Shown one piece after another: positions 25,584 to 34,900 of a stretch of DNA of 43,238 nucleotides (its first letter is position 1; every line of letters begins with the position of its first letter). A program made the position numbers and the translations under genes. The notes below the pieces were generated by a model, which worked only from the letters and a program-made list of their open reading frames with translations, was not told where the DNA came from and ran no database searches. Source of the DNA: Chloroflexota bacterium (GTDB taxonomy: Bacteria > Chloroflexota > Anaerolineae > Anaerolineales > Villigracilaceae); contig JACRBL010000009.1 of assembly GCA_016234485.1 (NCBI GenBank), positions 1 to 43,238 of the forward strand, in the 5' to 3' direction.

Positions 25584-26774
25584 ATGCCCCTGCGTTTTCT
25601 CACTGCCGGCGAATCTCACGGCCCCGCGCTAACGGCCATCCTCGATGGGATGCCCGCCGGCCTGCCCCTCGCCGCGTCCATCATTGACCTCGAGCTGGCG
25701 CGCCGACAAAAAGGCTACGGCTCGGGCGGACGGATGAAGATCGAAAAAGACACCGTCCAAATTCTCGGCGGCGTGATGGCTGGCGAGACCACGGGCGCGC
25801 CGATCGCCCTCCTTGTCGAAAATGCCGACCACGTCAAATGGAAGGGTAAAGCCATCGAGCCGATGACCGCCCCGCGTCCCGGCCACGCGGACTTGACGGG
25901 CGCGGTCAAATATGGCTACCGCGACCTCCGTCCCGCGCTGGAACGAGCCTCGGCGCGCGAGACCGCCATGCGGGTCGCGGCAGGCGCGGTCTGCAAGCAT
26001 TTCCTCGCCCAGTTCGACATCGTCATCGGCGGATACGTCGCGTCCATCGGCGAAGTTGCCGCGGACTTTGGCGACATGCCCTACGAAGAACGCTTCGCCC
26101 GCGCCGAGGAATCGGACGTGCGTTGCCCCGACGAAGAGGCCGCCCGCCAAATGCGCGCCGAGATCGAAAAGACCATTCATGGCAAGAATACGCTCGGTGG
26201 CGTGATGGAGATCGTCGCGCTGAATGTGCCCGTCGGCCTCGGCAGTTTCACACAATGGGACAAGCGTCTCGAAGCCAAGTTTGCTATGGCGATCATGTCT
26301 GTCCAAGCCATCAAAGGTGTCGAAATCGGTGACGCGTTCGAAAATGCAAAACGCCTCGGCACAGCCGCCCACGATCCAATTCAATTACCAATTACCAATC
26401 TCCAATCTCCAATCTCCAATCTCCAACGCCTTTCCAACCGCGCAGGCGGCGCCGAAGGCGGAATCTCCAATGGCCAACCGATCGTCCTACGCGCCGCGAT
26501 GAAACCGATCGCGACCACGCTTACGCCGCAACAAACCGTTGACCTGGCCGCGGGCGAAAACGCCCCCACCAAATATGAACGTTCCGATTTCTGTCCTGTA
26601 CCGCGCGCCGTTCCGATTCTCGAGGCCATGGTGGCATTCGTCCTCGCCGAGGCCCTGCTCGAAAAACTCGGCGGCGACTCGCTCGCTGAAATGAAACCGC
26701 GCTTCGAGACATTGCGAAAAGCAACGCTCGAAGATTTGCCGATGGATAATACGCCGCACGTTTTCTGGGACTGA
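25584..26774 (+). CDS. aroC: Chorismate synthase
   Basis: 396 residues. It has GESHGPALTAILDGMPAG, RPGHADLTGAVKYGYRDLRPALERASARETAMRVAAG cut into its known blocks, and NRAGGAEGGISNGQP, with conserved His and Arg residues of the FMN-dependent active site. It removes phosphate from EPSP to give chorismate. Between AHD and NRAGG, where relatives carry roughly 15 variable residues, the sequence PIQLPITNLQSPISNLQ is written by seven tandem heptamers. The ribosome site ACGGAG follows two AATTACS heptamers. Confidence 0.94.
   Translation: MPLRFLTAGESHGPALTAILDGMPAGLPLAASIIDLELARRQKGYGSGGRMKIEKDTVQILGGVMAGETTGAPIALLVENADHVKWKGKAIEPMTAPRPGHADLTGAVKYGYRDLRPALERASARETAMRVAAGAVCKHFLAQFDIVIGGYVASIGEVAADFGDMPYEERFARAEESDVRCPDEEAARQMRAEIEKTIHGKNTLGGVMEIVALNVPVGLGSFTQWDKRLEAKFAMAIMSVQAIKGVEIGDAFENAKRLGTAAHDPIQLPITNLQSPISNLQRLSNRAGGAEGGISNGQPIVLRAAMKPIATTLTPQQTVDLAAGENAPTKYERSDFCPVPRAVPILEAMVAFVLAEALLEKLGGDSLAEMKPRFETLRKATLEDLPMDNTPHVFWD
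26382..26430. repeat. Seven tandem heptamers inside aroC
   Basis: CAATTAC twice, CAATCTC four times, then CAACGCC, in exact register. Because 7 is not a multiple of 3, the peptide repeats only every 21 bases (LQSPISN periodicity), and the frame stays open. Confidence 0.95.
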
Positions 26775-26790
26775 TCTACTGGAATTAATG

Positions 26791-26811
26791 ACTGATCACT
26801 GATAACTGGCC
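26791..26811. repeat. ACTGATC heptamers upstream of aroKB
   Basis: ACTGATC, ACTGATA, ACTGGCC in register, with another ACTGATC at 26770-26776 overlapping the aroC stop. It fills the gap before the aroKB ATG, where no Shine-Dalgarno is visible. Confidence 0.75.
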
Positions 26812-26816
26812 TCCCC

Positions 26817-28325
26817 ATGCACATCTTCCTCTACGGACCCTCTGGCTCTGGCAAATCCACCGTCGGAAAACAACTTGCCGAGAATCTGAAACTCCCTTTC
26901 GTTGACCTTGATCGTGTGATCGAGACCAGCGCAGGCATGGCGATTCCGCAAATCATGGAAGCGCAAGGGGAAGCCGCGTTCCGCGATTTGGAATCTGCCG
27001 CGCTCAAAAACCTGAGCGGCGAAAAAGACAGCGTGATCGCGCTTGGCGGCGGCGCATTACTGCGCAAAGAGAATCGCGCTGTTGCTGAAAAAAATGGACA
27101 AGTGGTTTTGCTCGCGGCGTCGCAGTCCACATTGCTCGAAAGGTTGAAATCCGATTCCGAAAAACGCCCGTTGCTCGCGGGAAATTTAGAAGCCAAACTT
27201 TTTGATCTGCTTGCGAGTCGCGCGGACCATTACGCATCCTTCCCGCTTCAACTCCGCGTGGACGAAAAATCTCCCGCACAAATTTCCCGCGAAATTCAGA
27301 CCGAAGTTGGACGTCACCGCCTCTCCGCGATGGGGGAGTACGATGTCCGTGTAGGGCAATTTGATAAATTGCCCGCTGGCGATTTCATCGTTACTGACGA
27401 GAACGTGGCGAAACTCCATCTCGAAAAAATCAAACACGCGCTTAGGCGGGACATTCCATCCATCATCCTACCCGCAGGCGAAGCGCACAAGAATCTCGCC
27501 ACGGTTGAGCGCATCTGGCGCGCGTTCCTCGAAGCGGGACTTGACCGAAAGAGCGCCGTCATCGCGCTCGGCGGCGGCGTGATCGGCGACCTGACGGGCT
27601 TCGCCGCGGCCACCTACATGCGCGGCATCGAGTGGATTGCCGTCCCGACCACATTGCTTTCGATGGTGGACGCCTCGCTTGGCGGTAAGACGGGATTCGA
27701 TTTGCCCGAGGGAAAAAATTTGATCGGCGCGTTCCATCCACCTCAACTTGTGTTGGCCGACCCTGCCTTCCTGTCAACGTTGCCCGAAGGTGAGTTTCAC
27801 TCTGGTCTGGCGGATGTCGTCAAGCATGGCGTGATCTCAGACCCCGCTTTGTTTGAACTTTGCTCGCGTGGCCTGGACTGGGTGAAAGCCAACATCGAAA
27901 CCATCGTCAAGCGCGCCATGACGGTGAAGATTAGCGTCATCGAAGACGACCCCTACGAAAAGGGCTTTCGCGCTGCGCTGAACTTGGGACACACCGTCGG
28001 CCACGCGCTGGAACTTGTCAGCGGGTTTCGCCTGCGACACGGAGAGGCGGTGGCCGTTGGAATGGTCGTCGAAGCGGAGTATGCGGCTCGGTTGGAGATC
28101 GCGCCCAAAGGGTTGCCTGACGCGATCCGCGCGACCTTGTCCGCGTTGGGACTGCCCGTCGAAATCCCCAGTGATTTGCCCCGCGCGGAGATTATCCGTG
28201 CGATGCGTGTAGACAAAAAGAGAAGCGCAAAATCCATTCGCTTTGCTCTGCCCGCGGACATTGGAAAAGTTGAGTTGGTCGCGGTTCGAGTGATGGATTT
28301 AGAGACGGTGATCGGAGAACTATGA
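26817..28325 (+). CDS. aroKB: Fused shikimate kinase / 3-dehydroquinate synthase
   Basis: 502 residues. Residues 1-165 are shikimate kinase: Walker [10 protein letters not shown] at 7-15, FVDLDRVIE with the substrate Asp, ALGGGALL. From about 172 to the end is 3-dehydroquinate synthase: [28 protein letters not shown] (NAD), [22 protein letters not shown] and [10 protein letters not shown] with the zinc-binding residues. The same fusion exists in Thermotoga. It supplies steps 2 and 5 of the pathway. No ribosome site is seen; a heptamer repeat takes its place. Confidence 0.95.
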   Translation: MHIFLYGPSGSGKSTVGKQLAENLKLPFVDLDRVIETSAGMAIPQIMEAQGEAAFRDLESAALKNLSGEKDSVIALGGGALLRKENRAVAEKNGQVVLLAASQSTLLERLKSDSEKRPLLAGNLEAKLFDLLASRADHYASFPLQLRVDEKSPAQISREIQTEVGRHRLSAMGEYDVRVGQFDKLPAGDFIVTDENVAKLHLEKIKHALRRDIPSIILPAGEAHKNLATVERIWRAFLEAGLDRKSAVIALGGGVIGDLTGFAAATYMRGIEWIAVPTTLLSMVDASLGGKTGFDLPEGKNLIGAFHPPQLVLADPAFLSTLPEGEFHSGLADVVKHGVISDPALFELCSRGLDWVKANIETIVKRAMTVKISVIEDDPYEKGFRAALNLGHTVGHALELVSGFRLRHGEAVAVGMVVEAEYAARLEIAPKGLPDAIRATLSALGLPVEIPSDLPRAEIIRAMRVDKKRSAKSIRFALPADIGKVELVAVRVMDLETVIGEL

Positions 28326-28765
28326 AAATCCTCATCCTGCACGGCCCAAATTTAAACCTGCTCGGAACGCGCGAGCCCGAAGTCTATGGCTCGATGACGC
28401 TCGACGACATCAACGCGAAGATGATCGCGTTGGGGAGGGAGTTGGGCGCGGATGTGACCTGCCTGCAATCGAATCACGAAGGCGCGTTGATTGACGCCTT
28501 GCATGACGCGCGCAGTTGGGCAAATGGAGTGGTGTTCAACCCTGGCGGGTACACACACACGTCCATCGCCTTGCGCGACGCCATCAGCGCGATTCAAATC
28601 CCCGTTGTGGAAGTTCATCTGTCCAATGTGTATGCCCGCGAAGAGTTCCGCCACGTCTCGATGATATCGGCGGTCTGCAAAGGGAAAGTTGTCGGCTTCG
28701 GATGGAATTCGTACGCGCTGGGTTTGCGGGCATTGATTGACTCGCTTACTCCACCTTCCAATTAA
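28322..28765 (+). CDS. aroQ: 3-dehydroquinate dehydratase, type II
   Basis: 147 residues, typical dodecameric type II enzyme. [18 protein letters not shown] contains the catalytic Tyr loop, [27 protein letters not shown] and [16 protein letters not shown] with the catalytic His. It performs step 3 of the shikimate pathway and completes the set of seven in this cluster. Its ATG overlaps the aroKB stop by 4 bases (ATGA), a coupled arrangement. Confidence 0.95.
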   Translation: MKILILHGPNLNLLGTREPEVYGSMTLDDINAKMIALGRELGADVTCLQSNHEGALIDALHDARSWANGVVFNPGGYTHTSIALRDAISAIQIPVVEVHLSNVYAREEFRHVSMISAVCKGKVVGFGWNSYALGLRALIDSLTPPSN

Positions 28766-28782
28766 TTTCTCCCGCAATGTTT

Positions 28783-28869
28783 CTGCGAGGAGGACGCTCT
28801 TCCCGACGACACTTGCCCTGGCGGGCAGCGCCAGGGCAAGTGTCGTCGGAAGAGAGCCGCCTCGCAACG
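28783..28869. repeat. Dispersed palindromic element, copy C
   Basis: A nearly perfect long hairpin: CTGCGAGGAGG, CTCTTCCCGACGA and CACTTGCCCTGGCG on one arm, the complement on the other, a five-base loop. The outer arm is shared with copies A and B, the inner arm is its own. It lies just after aroQ and may help end transcription, though a T tail is lacking. The rest of the gap to 28968 holds AATCCGTGT-type words. Confidence 0.85.
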
Positions 28870-28968
28870 ATAGTACGCAGTTTACAGATACGCCACATAG
28901 ATTAAAAAAAATCCGTGTGCATCTTTTTAATCCGCGTGATCCGTGTACAAGAATCATAATCGGAGAAT

Positions 28969-31077
28969 TTATTTCGCCTTCAACAGTCTCGACGAATTCA
29001 ACAAGATTCCCACATCGGGCAATGACTGTAACGCCGCGGCAAAAATGGGCGGAAGGAATCCGAGCGCGGCCATCGTAAGGCCAAACAGGTTATACAACAA
29101 CGTGAAGCCGATGTTGCCTTTCACCACGCGCAACGTGCGTTGGGCGATTCTCAGCGCTTCTGGCACGAGCGACCAATCGGCTCGCAGGAGCGCGATGTGT
29201 CCCGCTTCCACGGCGATGTCTGTGCCGCCGCTCATGGCGATGCCCACGTTCGCTTGCGCCAGCGCGGGCGCGTCGTTCACGCCGTCGCCCACCATCACCA
29301 CCGTTCGCCCCTCGCGCTGATATTGTTTCACAACTTCGATTTTATTTTCAGGCAACAAGTTGGCGCGAAAATCTACGCCCAATTTTTTTGCCAGCGCCGA
29401 AGCCGTCCGCTCGTTGTCGCCCGTCAGCAGTTCGATTTTCTTGATCCCCAACTTTCGCATTTCGTTCAGCGCGGTGGGGACATCCTCGCGCAACGTATCT
29501 GCCGCGGCCAACACGCCCGCCAGCGCGCCGTCCACTTCCACGAACAACAACGTCTTTCCCTCGGACTCCAATTTCGCGACGACCGACTCTCCGACCACTC
29601 GACCACCCGACGATTCGACCACTTGACCAACATGCCGCGCGCTCCCGACCTTCACGCTTCTTCCCTCGACCTGGGCGCGCACGCCAAACCCCGCGGCGGA
29701 CTCAAACGTGGACGCGTTGTCCACGTGCAGGCCGCGACTCTTCGCCTCCACGCGCACTGCATGCGCCAGCGGATGCTCGGAATATTTCTCTGCGCTCGCG
29801 GCCAATTTCAACAACTCATTTTCGCTCATGCCATTCAACGTGACCACATCCGTGATGCGCGGTTGACCGAGCGTGAGCGTCCCTGTTTTATCGAGCAATA
29901 GCACATCAGCCTTCGCCAACACTTCGAGATATTTCCCGCCCTTGATGAGCAACCCTCGTTTTGCCGCCGCGCCGACAGACGCCAGCATCGCGATCGGAGT
30001 CGCCAACGCGAACGCACAGGAGCAGGCAACGACGAGAACGGCGGCGGTCGCCAACGGGTCGCGGCGGATGATGAAGGTCAGCAGGGCGATCCCTGCCACG
30101 ACGGGCATGTACCAATACGAGAATTTGTCGGCGATGCGTTGCACGTCGGCGCGATTCCCTTCGGCCTCCTCCACCATCTTGACCACGCGCCCGAAGGCCG
30201 TGTCCGCGCCGAGATGCGTCACCTGCACGCGCACACTCCCAGATTTGACCAACGTGGCCGCGAAGACTTTATCGCCAACCGTCACATCCACAGGCATGGA
30301 CTCGCCTGTGATGGCCGATTGATCCACCGAACACTGATTGCTGACGACGATTCCATCCACGGGAATTTTCTCGCCAGGTCGAACCACGACGATTTCATCT
30401 TTCAACAATTCCGTGACAGGGATTTCGATTTCGACTCCGTTGCGTTCCACGCGGGCGGAACGCGGCGTTAGCGCGGTTAAATCCTTCACGGCGCGGCGGG
30501 CGCGTTCGGTGGTGAACTTTTCGGTGTAGTCGCCCACGCGCATAAAGAAGACCACCAGCGCGGCTGTGACCCACTCGCCGATGACCGACGCGGCGATCAC
30601 GCCCATCATCATCACGGTATGCGCGATGATCTGACGTCTCCACGCGGCTTTGGCGACGTTGACGAACACAGGCCAGCCAAAGGCCAGCACGAGCGCGAGG
30701 CCGAGCGGCCAGGGAATCTTGTCAGAGATGGATTCGAAGAGGCCGAGTCCCTCGCCGACGATGACGATGAAGAGGATGACCGCGAAGAGCACGCCGAGGA
30801 TCGTCAGGACTTGGCGGGTGAACGCGCGCGGGTCGAGTCCGCTTGCGAGGGCCGCGCCCGCCTCAACGTCAGATGGAACCGAATAGCCTGCGGACGAGAC
30901 CGCGGCGCGCAAGTCGGTCATCGTCACCGAGGCAGGGTCGAGTCTGACGATGGCTTTTTCCGCGGCGAGGAAGACGTCCACTTTTTCAACGCCAGGTAAT
31001 GATGAGATCGCTTTGTGGACATGCTCGGTGCATTCGGCGCAGTCCATGCCGTGAACGGGAATTTCGAGAGTTTGCAT
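28969..31077 (-). CDS. Heavy-metal P1B-type ATPase with CSC membrane motif
   Basis: 702 residues. An N-terminal metal-binding domain has GMDCAEC (Cys13, Cys16). Then come membrane helices, the actuator domain (ITGESMPV), the transmembrane motif CSC at 352-354 (canonically CPC), phosphorylated Asp396 in [13 protein letters not shown], and [13 protein letters not shown]. The last helix has [13 protein letters not shown], whose Asp-x-Gly resembles the zinc/cadmium group. With the CmtR-like repressor next to it, export of Cd, Pb or Zn is likely; the Pro to Ser change in the motif makes specificity unsure. Confidence 0.88.
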   Translation of the reverse strand: MQTLEIPVHGMDCAECTEHVHKAISSLPGVEKVDVFLAAEKAIVRLDPASVTMTDLRAAVSSAGYSVPSDVEAGAALASGLDPRAFTRQVLTILGVLFAVILFIVIVGEGLGLFESISDKIPWPLGLALVLAFGWPVFVNVAKAAWRRQIIAHTVMMMGVIAASVIGEWVTAALVVFFMRVGDYTEKFTTERARRAVKDLTALTPRSARVERNGVEIEIPVTELLKDEIVVVRPGEKIPVDGIVVSNQCSVDQSAITGESMPVDVTVGDKVFAATLVKSGSVRVQVTHLGADTAFGRVVKMVEEAEGNRADVQRIADKFSYWYMPVVAGIALLTFIIRRDPLATAAVLVVACSCAFALATPIAMLASVGAAAKRGLLIKGGKYLEVLAKADVLLLDKTGTLTLGQPRITDVVTLNGMSENELLKLAASAEKYSEHPLAHAVRVEAKSRGLHVDNASTFESAAGFGVRAQVEGRSVKVGSARHVGQVVESSGGRVVGESVVAKLESEGKTLLFVEVDGALAGVLAAADTLREDVPTALNEMRKLGIKKIELLTGDNERTASALAKKLGVDFRANLLPENKIEVVKQYQREGRTVVMVGDGVNDAPALAQANVGIAMSGGTDIAVEAGHIALLRADWSLVPEALRIAQRTLRVVKGNIGFTLLYNLFGLTMAALGFLPPIFAAALQSLPDVGILLNSSRLLKAK
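29589..29628. repeat. Five octamers inside the metal ATPase gene
   Basis: On the plus strand CTCCGACC, ACTCGACC, ACCCGACG, ATTCGACC, ACTTGACC in exact eight-base register. On the coding strand they write the [17 protein letters not shown] segment between the HP motif and the hinge. Confidence 0.85.
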
Positions 31078-31087
31078 GGGAACCTTG

Positions 31088-31417
31088 TTATTTCAAATGG
31101 ATGCATTCATACACGCCCCTGGCGACATCCGCCAGGAGCTCATCGGCGAGCGCGAGGAGTTGTTCGACGCGCGGATCACTGAGGCGATAACGGACGTAGC
31201 GCCCATCTTGATCGGATGTGACCAGCCCGCAATCGCGCAAACAGGCGAGGTGATTGGAGATGTTGCTTTGGCTGAGGCCAGTGGCTTCGACAATTTCGCT
31301 CACGGTCATTTCGCCATCGCGCAGAGTCTCCATGATGGATAGACGCGATGGGTCTGCGAAGCCGCGAAAGAGTTTGGCTTGCAGGGCGATGGAGGTGGGA
31401 TTGGCTGTAAGGAGCAT
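31088..31417 (-). CDS. ArsR/SmtB repressor, CmtR-like
   Basis: 109 residues. Winged helix: [29 protein letters not shown], wing DGRYVRYRL. Cys59 and Cys63 in the recognition helix and Cys105 near the C-terminus correspond closely to Cys57, Cys61 and Cys102 of mycobacterial CmtR, a Cd/Pb sensor. So release from DNA by Cd or Pb is expected. ATG 31417 has AGGA upstream; ATG 31432 is an alternative without a ribosome site. The gene precedes the ATPase by 10 bases. Confidence 0.88.
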   Translation of the reverse strand: MLLTANPTSIALQAKLFRGFADPSRLSIMETLRDGEMTVSEIVEATGLSQSNISNHLACLRDCGLVTSDQDGRYVRYRLSDPRVEQLLALADELLADVARGVYECIHLK

Positions 31418-31434
31418 TTTATTTCCTATCATTG

Positions 31435-31452
31435 TATCAGCATGTACTGATA
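31435..31452. promoter_or_regulatory. Probable ArsR operator
   Basis: TATCAG, six bases, CTGATA, a perfect inverted repeat immediately upstream of the repressor gene and overlapping a TACAAT -10 box (31431-31436, minus strand). Confidence 0.6.
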
Positions 31453-31484
31453 TATTTTAGCGCTAAATCTTCATTTTCGGATAA

Positions 31485-31513
31485 TTGATTTTCTGCCCAT
31501 CCTCGTCTATACT
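31485..31513 (+). promoter_or_regulatory. Promoter of PilZ gene
   Basis: TTGATT at 31485-31490 and TATACT at 31508-31513, 17-base spacer. AAGGA ribosome site follows at 31520-31524. Confidence 0.7.
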
Positions 31514-31532
31514 CGTGGGAAGGATTTTTCTT

Positions 31533-31874
31533 ATGCCAGAAAAACGCAAAGTACCGAGAAAAAAATTTTCGACTTACATGCGCGTCCTGGACGACGACAC
31601 CGAAAAAACGGTCGGCCATCTTGTGGATGTTGGTTTGAGGGGCCTGCAGTTGGAGGTGGCCGCGCCGATCCCGATGGGGCAGGAGTATCACATGCACATG
31701 GAACTCACGCCCGATGTTTCGGATAAACTTTTTATGTTTCTGGCGGCGCGTTCCAAATGGATCCGTCCCGACGAAATCATGCCCAATCTGTATCGCGTCG
31801 GTTTCGAGATCGTCCACATGGAGCCGCACGATTACGAAATTTATCAGCGGCTGGTGGAAATTTACGGCGAATAA
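31533..31874 (+). CDS. PilZ-like domain protein
   Basis: 113 residues. RKKFSTYMRV followed about 20 residues later by DVGLRGLQLEV resembles the PilZ fold, with a C-terminal YRVGFEIVHM strand. The canonical c-di-GMP motifs RxxxR and D/NxSxxG are degenerate here (PRKKFS and DVGLRG), so nucleotide binding is doubtful. ATG 31533 is set by AAGGA at 8 bases. It is monocistronic, with its own promoter and terminator. Confidence 0.68.
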   Translation: MPEKRKVPRKKFSTYMRVLDDDTEKTVGHLVDVGLRGLQLEVAAPIPMGQEYHMHMELTPDVSDKLFMFLAARSKWIRPDEIMPNLYRVGFEIVHMEPHDYEIYQRLVEIYGE

Positions 31875-31911
31875 AAAAACTTCCGAAGTCTCAAAGACTT
31901 CGGAAGTTTTT
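31875..31911. terminator. Bidirectional terminator between PilZ gene and ileS
   Basis: Stem AAAACTTCCGAAGTC / GACTTCGGAAGTTTT with five-base loop and A/T tracts on both sides. It ends both convergent transcripts. Confidence 0.92.
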
Positions 31912-31912
31912 T

Positions 31913-34900
31913 TTACGCTTTCATCAACCCTACGCTCACCGTTTCCGTGTCGAACTTGTCGTCGGCGATGGCGGCTCCTGCGGGGGCGGCGGCGAATTGC
32001 AGATCAACCGTCAGCGTTTCGGCGGTGATGTAATCGCGGTGCGCTTCGAGCGCAGACTTCAGCCCGTCGCTCGCGGTGACGTAGAGTTTGATGCGGTCAG
32101 ACACGTCCAACTCGGCGGACTTGCGGAGGTCTTGCACGCGGCGGACAAACTCGCGGGCGTATCCTTCGCGGACGAGTTCGGGCGTCAACTCGGTGACGAG
32201 GGCCGCGACATACGGACCTTCCTCGGCCACCGCGAACCCTTCCTTCGCCTGCGCTTTGACTTCCACCTCATCGCCCAACACTTCAAACGTCTCGCCGCCA
32301 ACCTGGACTTTGAGCGGGTCGCCGCCCATCAGGGTGGACGCGACCGCTTCGGCGTCCATGGCGAGGATGGCCTTCTGGATGGCGGGGAACTTGTTGCCAT
32401 ATTTTTGCCCCAGTTGCTTGGGCAGAGGCTTGACGGTGTGACTCACGGCTTCGGTCGCCGCGTCGAGCAGGCGGACTTTTTTCACGTTCAGTTCGTCTGA
32501 GATCAACTCAGCAAACGATTCGACAGATGTCCGTTCGTTCGCGTTGCCGACGGAGAACGCGGCCTCGGCCAGCGGCTGGCGGACTTTGCGATTCGCCTTC
32601 TGCCGCGCGGAATGTCCGAGCGAGACGAGTTTCATTACCACTGACATGTCACGATTCAGCGATTCGTCAACGCGGGCGTTGTTGACTTCAGGCCAGTGCG
32701 CGAGATGGACAGACTCGGGCGCGATCTCGTCCACGCCGCGGACGAGGTTTTGGTAGAGTTCGTCCGCGAGGAACGGCATGGCGGGGGCGATCAGTTTGGC
32801 AATCGTCACCAGCGCGGTGTAAAGAGTCGAGTACGCGGCCTGCTTGTCCGAATCCGATTCGGATTTCCAGAAGCGGCGGCGCGAGCGGCGCAGATACCAC
32901 GTGGACAGTTTCTCTACAAATTCCTGAATCGGACGCGTGGCGCGCGTCACTTCGTATTCTTCGTAACCAGCCGTCACTTCGCGTACGAGGACGTTGAGTT
33001 CGGAGAGCAACCACTTGTCGAGGCTGGTGTAGGTCGGACTGGCAGTCCGACCGACGGGAGTCCACTTGTCGAGGTTGGCGTACGTGACAAAGAACGAATA
33101 GACGTTCCACAATGTGAGTGTGAAGTCTCGCGTCACAGAGCCAACCAGTTCGGTTGAGAAGCGGCGTTCCTGTCCGGGCGGCGTGGCGGTGTAGAGATAC
33201 CAGCGCAGGGCGTCCGCGCCGTGGACTTTCAGCACGTCCCACGGCTGGACGATATTCCCCAGCGACTTGGACATCTTGCGTCCCTCGGCATCCTGGATGT
33301 GGCCGAGACAGATTACGTTTTTGTACGAGACCTGATCCATGAGCAGAACGCTGATGGCGTGGAGCGAGTAGAACCAGCCGCGCGTCTGATCCACGGCTTC
33401 GCAGATGTAATCGGCGGGATATTGCTGCTCGAATTTTTTCTGGTTCTCGAACGGATAGTGCCACTGGGCATACGGCATCGAGCCCGAGTCGAACCACACG
33501 TCAATCAAATCGGGGACGCGCTGCATGTTGCCGCCGCACTTTTTACACGGCCAGTTGACTTCGTCCACGTAGGGGCGATGCAGGTCGAGTTCGTTCAGGT
33601 CGCGGCCGACATTTTCCGCAAGTTGCGCCACCGAGCCGACGCACTCGCGGTCTTTGCAATCTTCGCACTCCCAAACGGGAAGCGGCGTACCCCAGTAGCG
33701 TTCACGCGAGAGCGCCCAGTCGATGTTGCCCGAAAGCCAGTTGCCGAAGCGACCGTCCTTGATGTGATCGGGCGTCCAGTGGATGGTTTGATTCAGTTCC
33801 ACCATCCGATCCTTGAATTGACTCGTGCGGATGTACCACGCGTCGCGCGCGTAATACAACAGCGGCGTGTGACAGCGCCAGCAGAACGGATAAGTGTGCG
33901 TGTACTTCTCCAAGCGGAAGAGGATGCCGCGATTATCCAAATCCTGGACGATCATCGGATCCGCGTCTTTGACGAAGACTCCGCGCCACGGCGTCACTTC
34001 GGGGATGAACGTACCGTCAGGCAGAACGGTCATCAGCACAGGCAGATCGTGTTCCAGCGCGGCTTGCATGTCTTCCGCGCCGAACGCGGGCGCCATGTGG
34101 ACGAGTCCCGTGCCGTCTTCGGTTGTCACGAAATCGCCGAGAACCACATAATGCGCGGGCTTATCGGGAGGCAGGAAGGTGAAGAGCGGGTGATATTTCT
34201 GTCCCTTCAACTTCTTGCCTTTGAACGTGTCCACGACTTTCACTTCTTCGTCGCGGAAAACTTTCTCGACCAGCGCTTTGGCGAGGATCAACTTTTCTTT
34301 CTTGCCGCCCTCGAGATCGCGTTCCACTGTGACATAATCCACATCGGGGTGCGCGGCCACGCCCACGTTGCCAGGAAGCGTCCACGGAGTCGTTGTCCAC
34401 ACGAGGAGCGATGTGCCAGGCTTGTCCACCAGCGGCATACGGACAAAGACCGAGGGGTCGGTCGCGTCTTCGTAGCCGAGAGCCACTTCGTGGTCGGAGA
34501 GAGTCGTGCCACAGCGCGGGCAATATGGCACGACCTTATAGCCCTTGTAGAGCAGGTCGCGATCCCAGAAATTTTTCAAGATGTTCCAAACCGACTCGAT
34601 GTAGTCGTTGGTAAACGTCACGTAAGCGGTTTCGAGGTCAACCCAAAAGGCGATGCGGTCGGTCAGGCGTTCCCAATCCTGGATGTAATCGAACGCCGAC
34701 TTGCGGCACTCCTCGTTGAACTTGGCTACGCCGTAGGCTTCGATGTCCTGCTTGTTGTTGAATCCATGCCGCTTCTCGACCTCGATCTCCACGGGCAGGC
34801 CGTGCGTGTCCCAGCCGCCGCGGCGCGAGACGTGGAACCCGCGCATGATCTTGTAACGCGGGAACATGTCCTTGAAGGCGCGCGCCAACACGTGATGCAC

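Noticed and set aside
26382..26430. Possible CRISPR array or VNTR locus
   Set aside because: Units are 7 bases with no spacers and no cas genes nearby.
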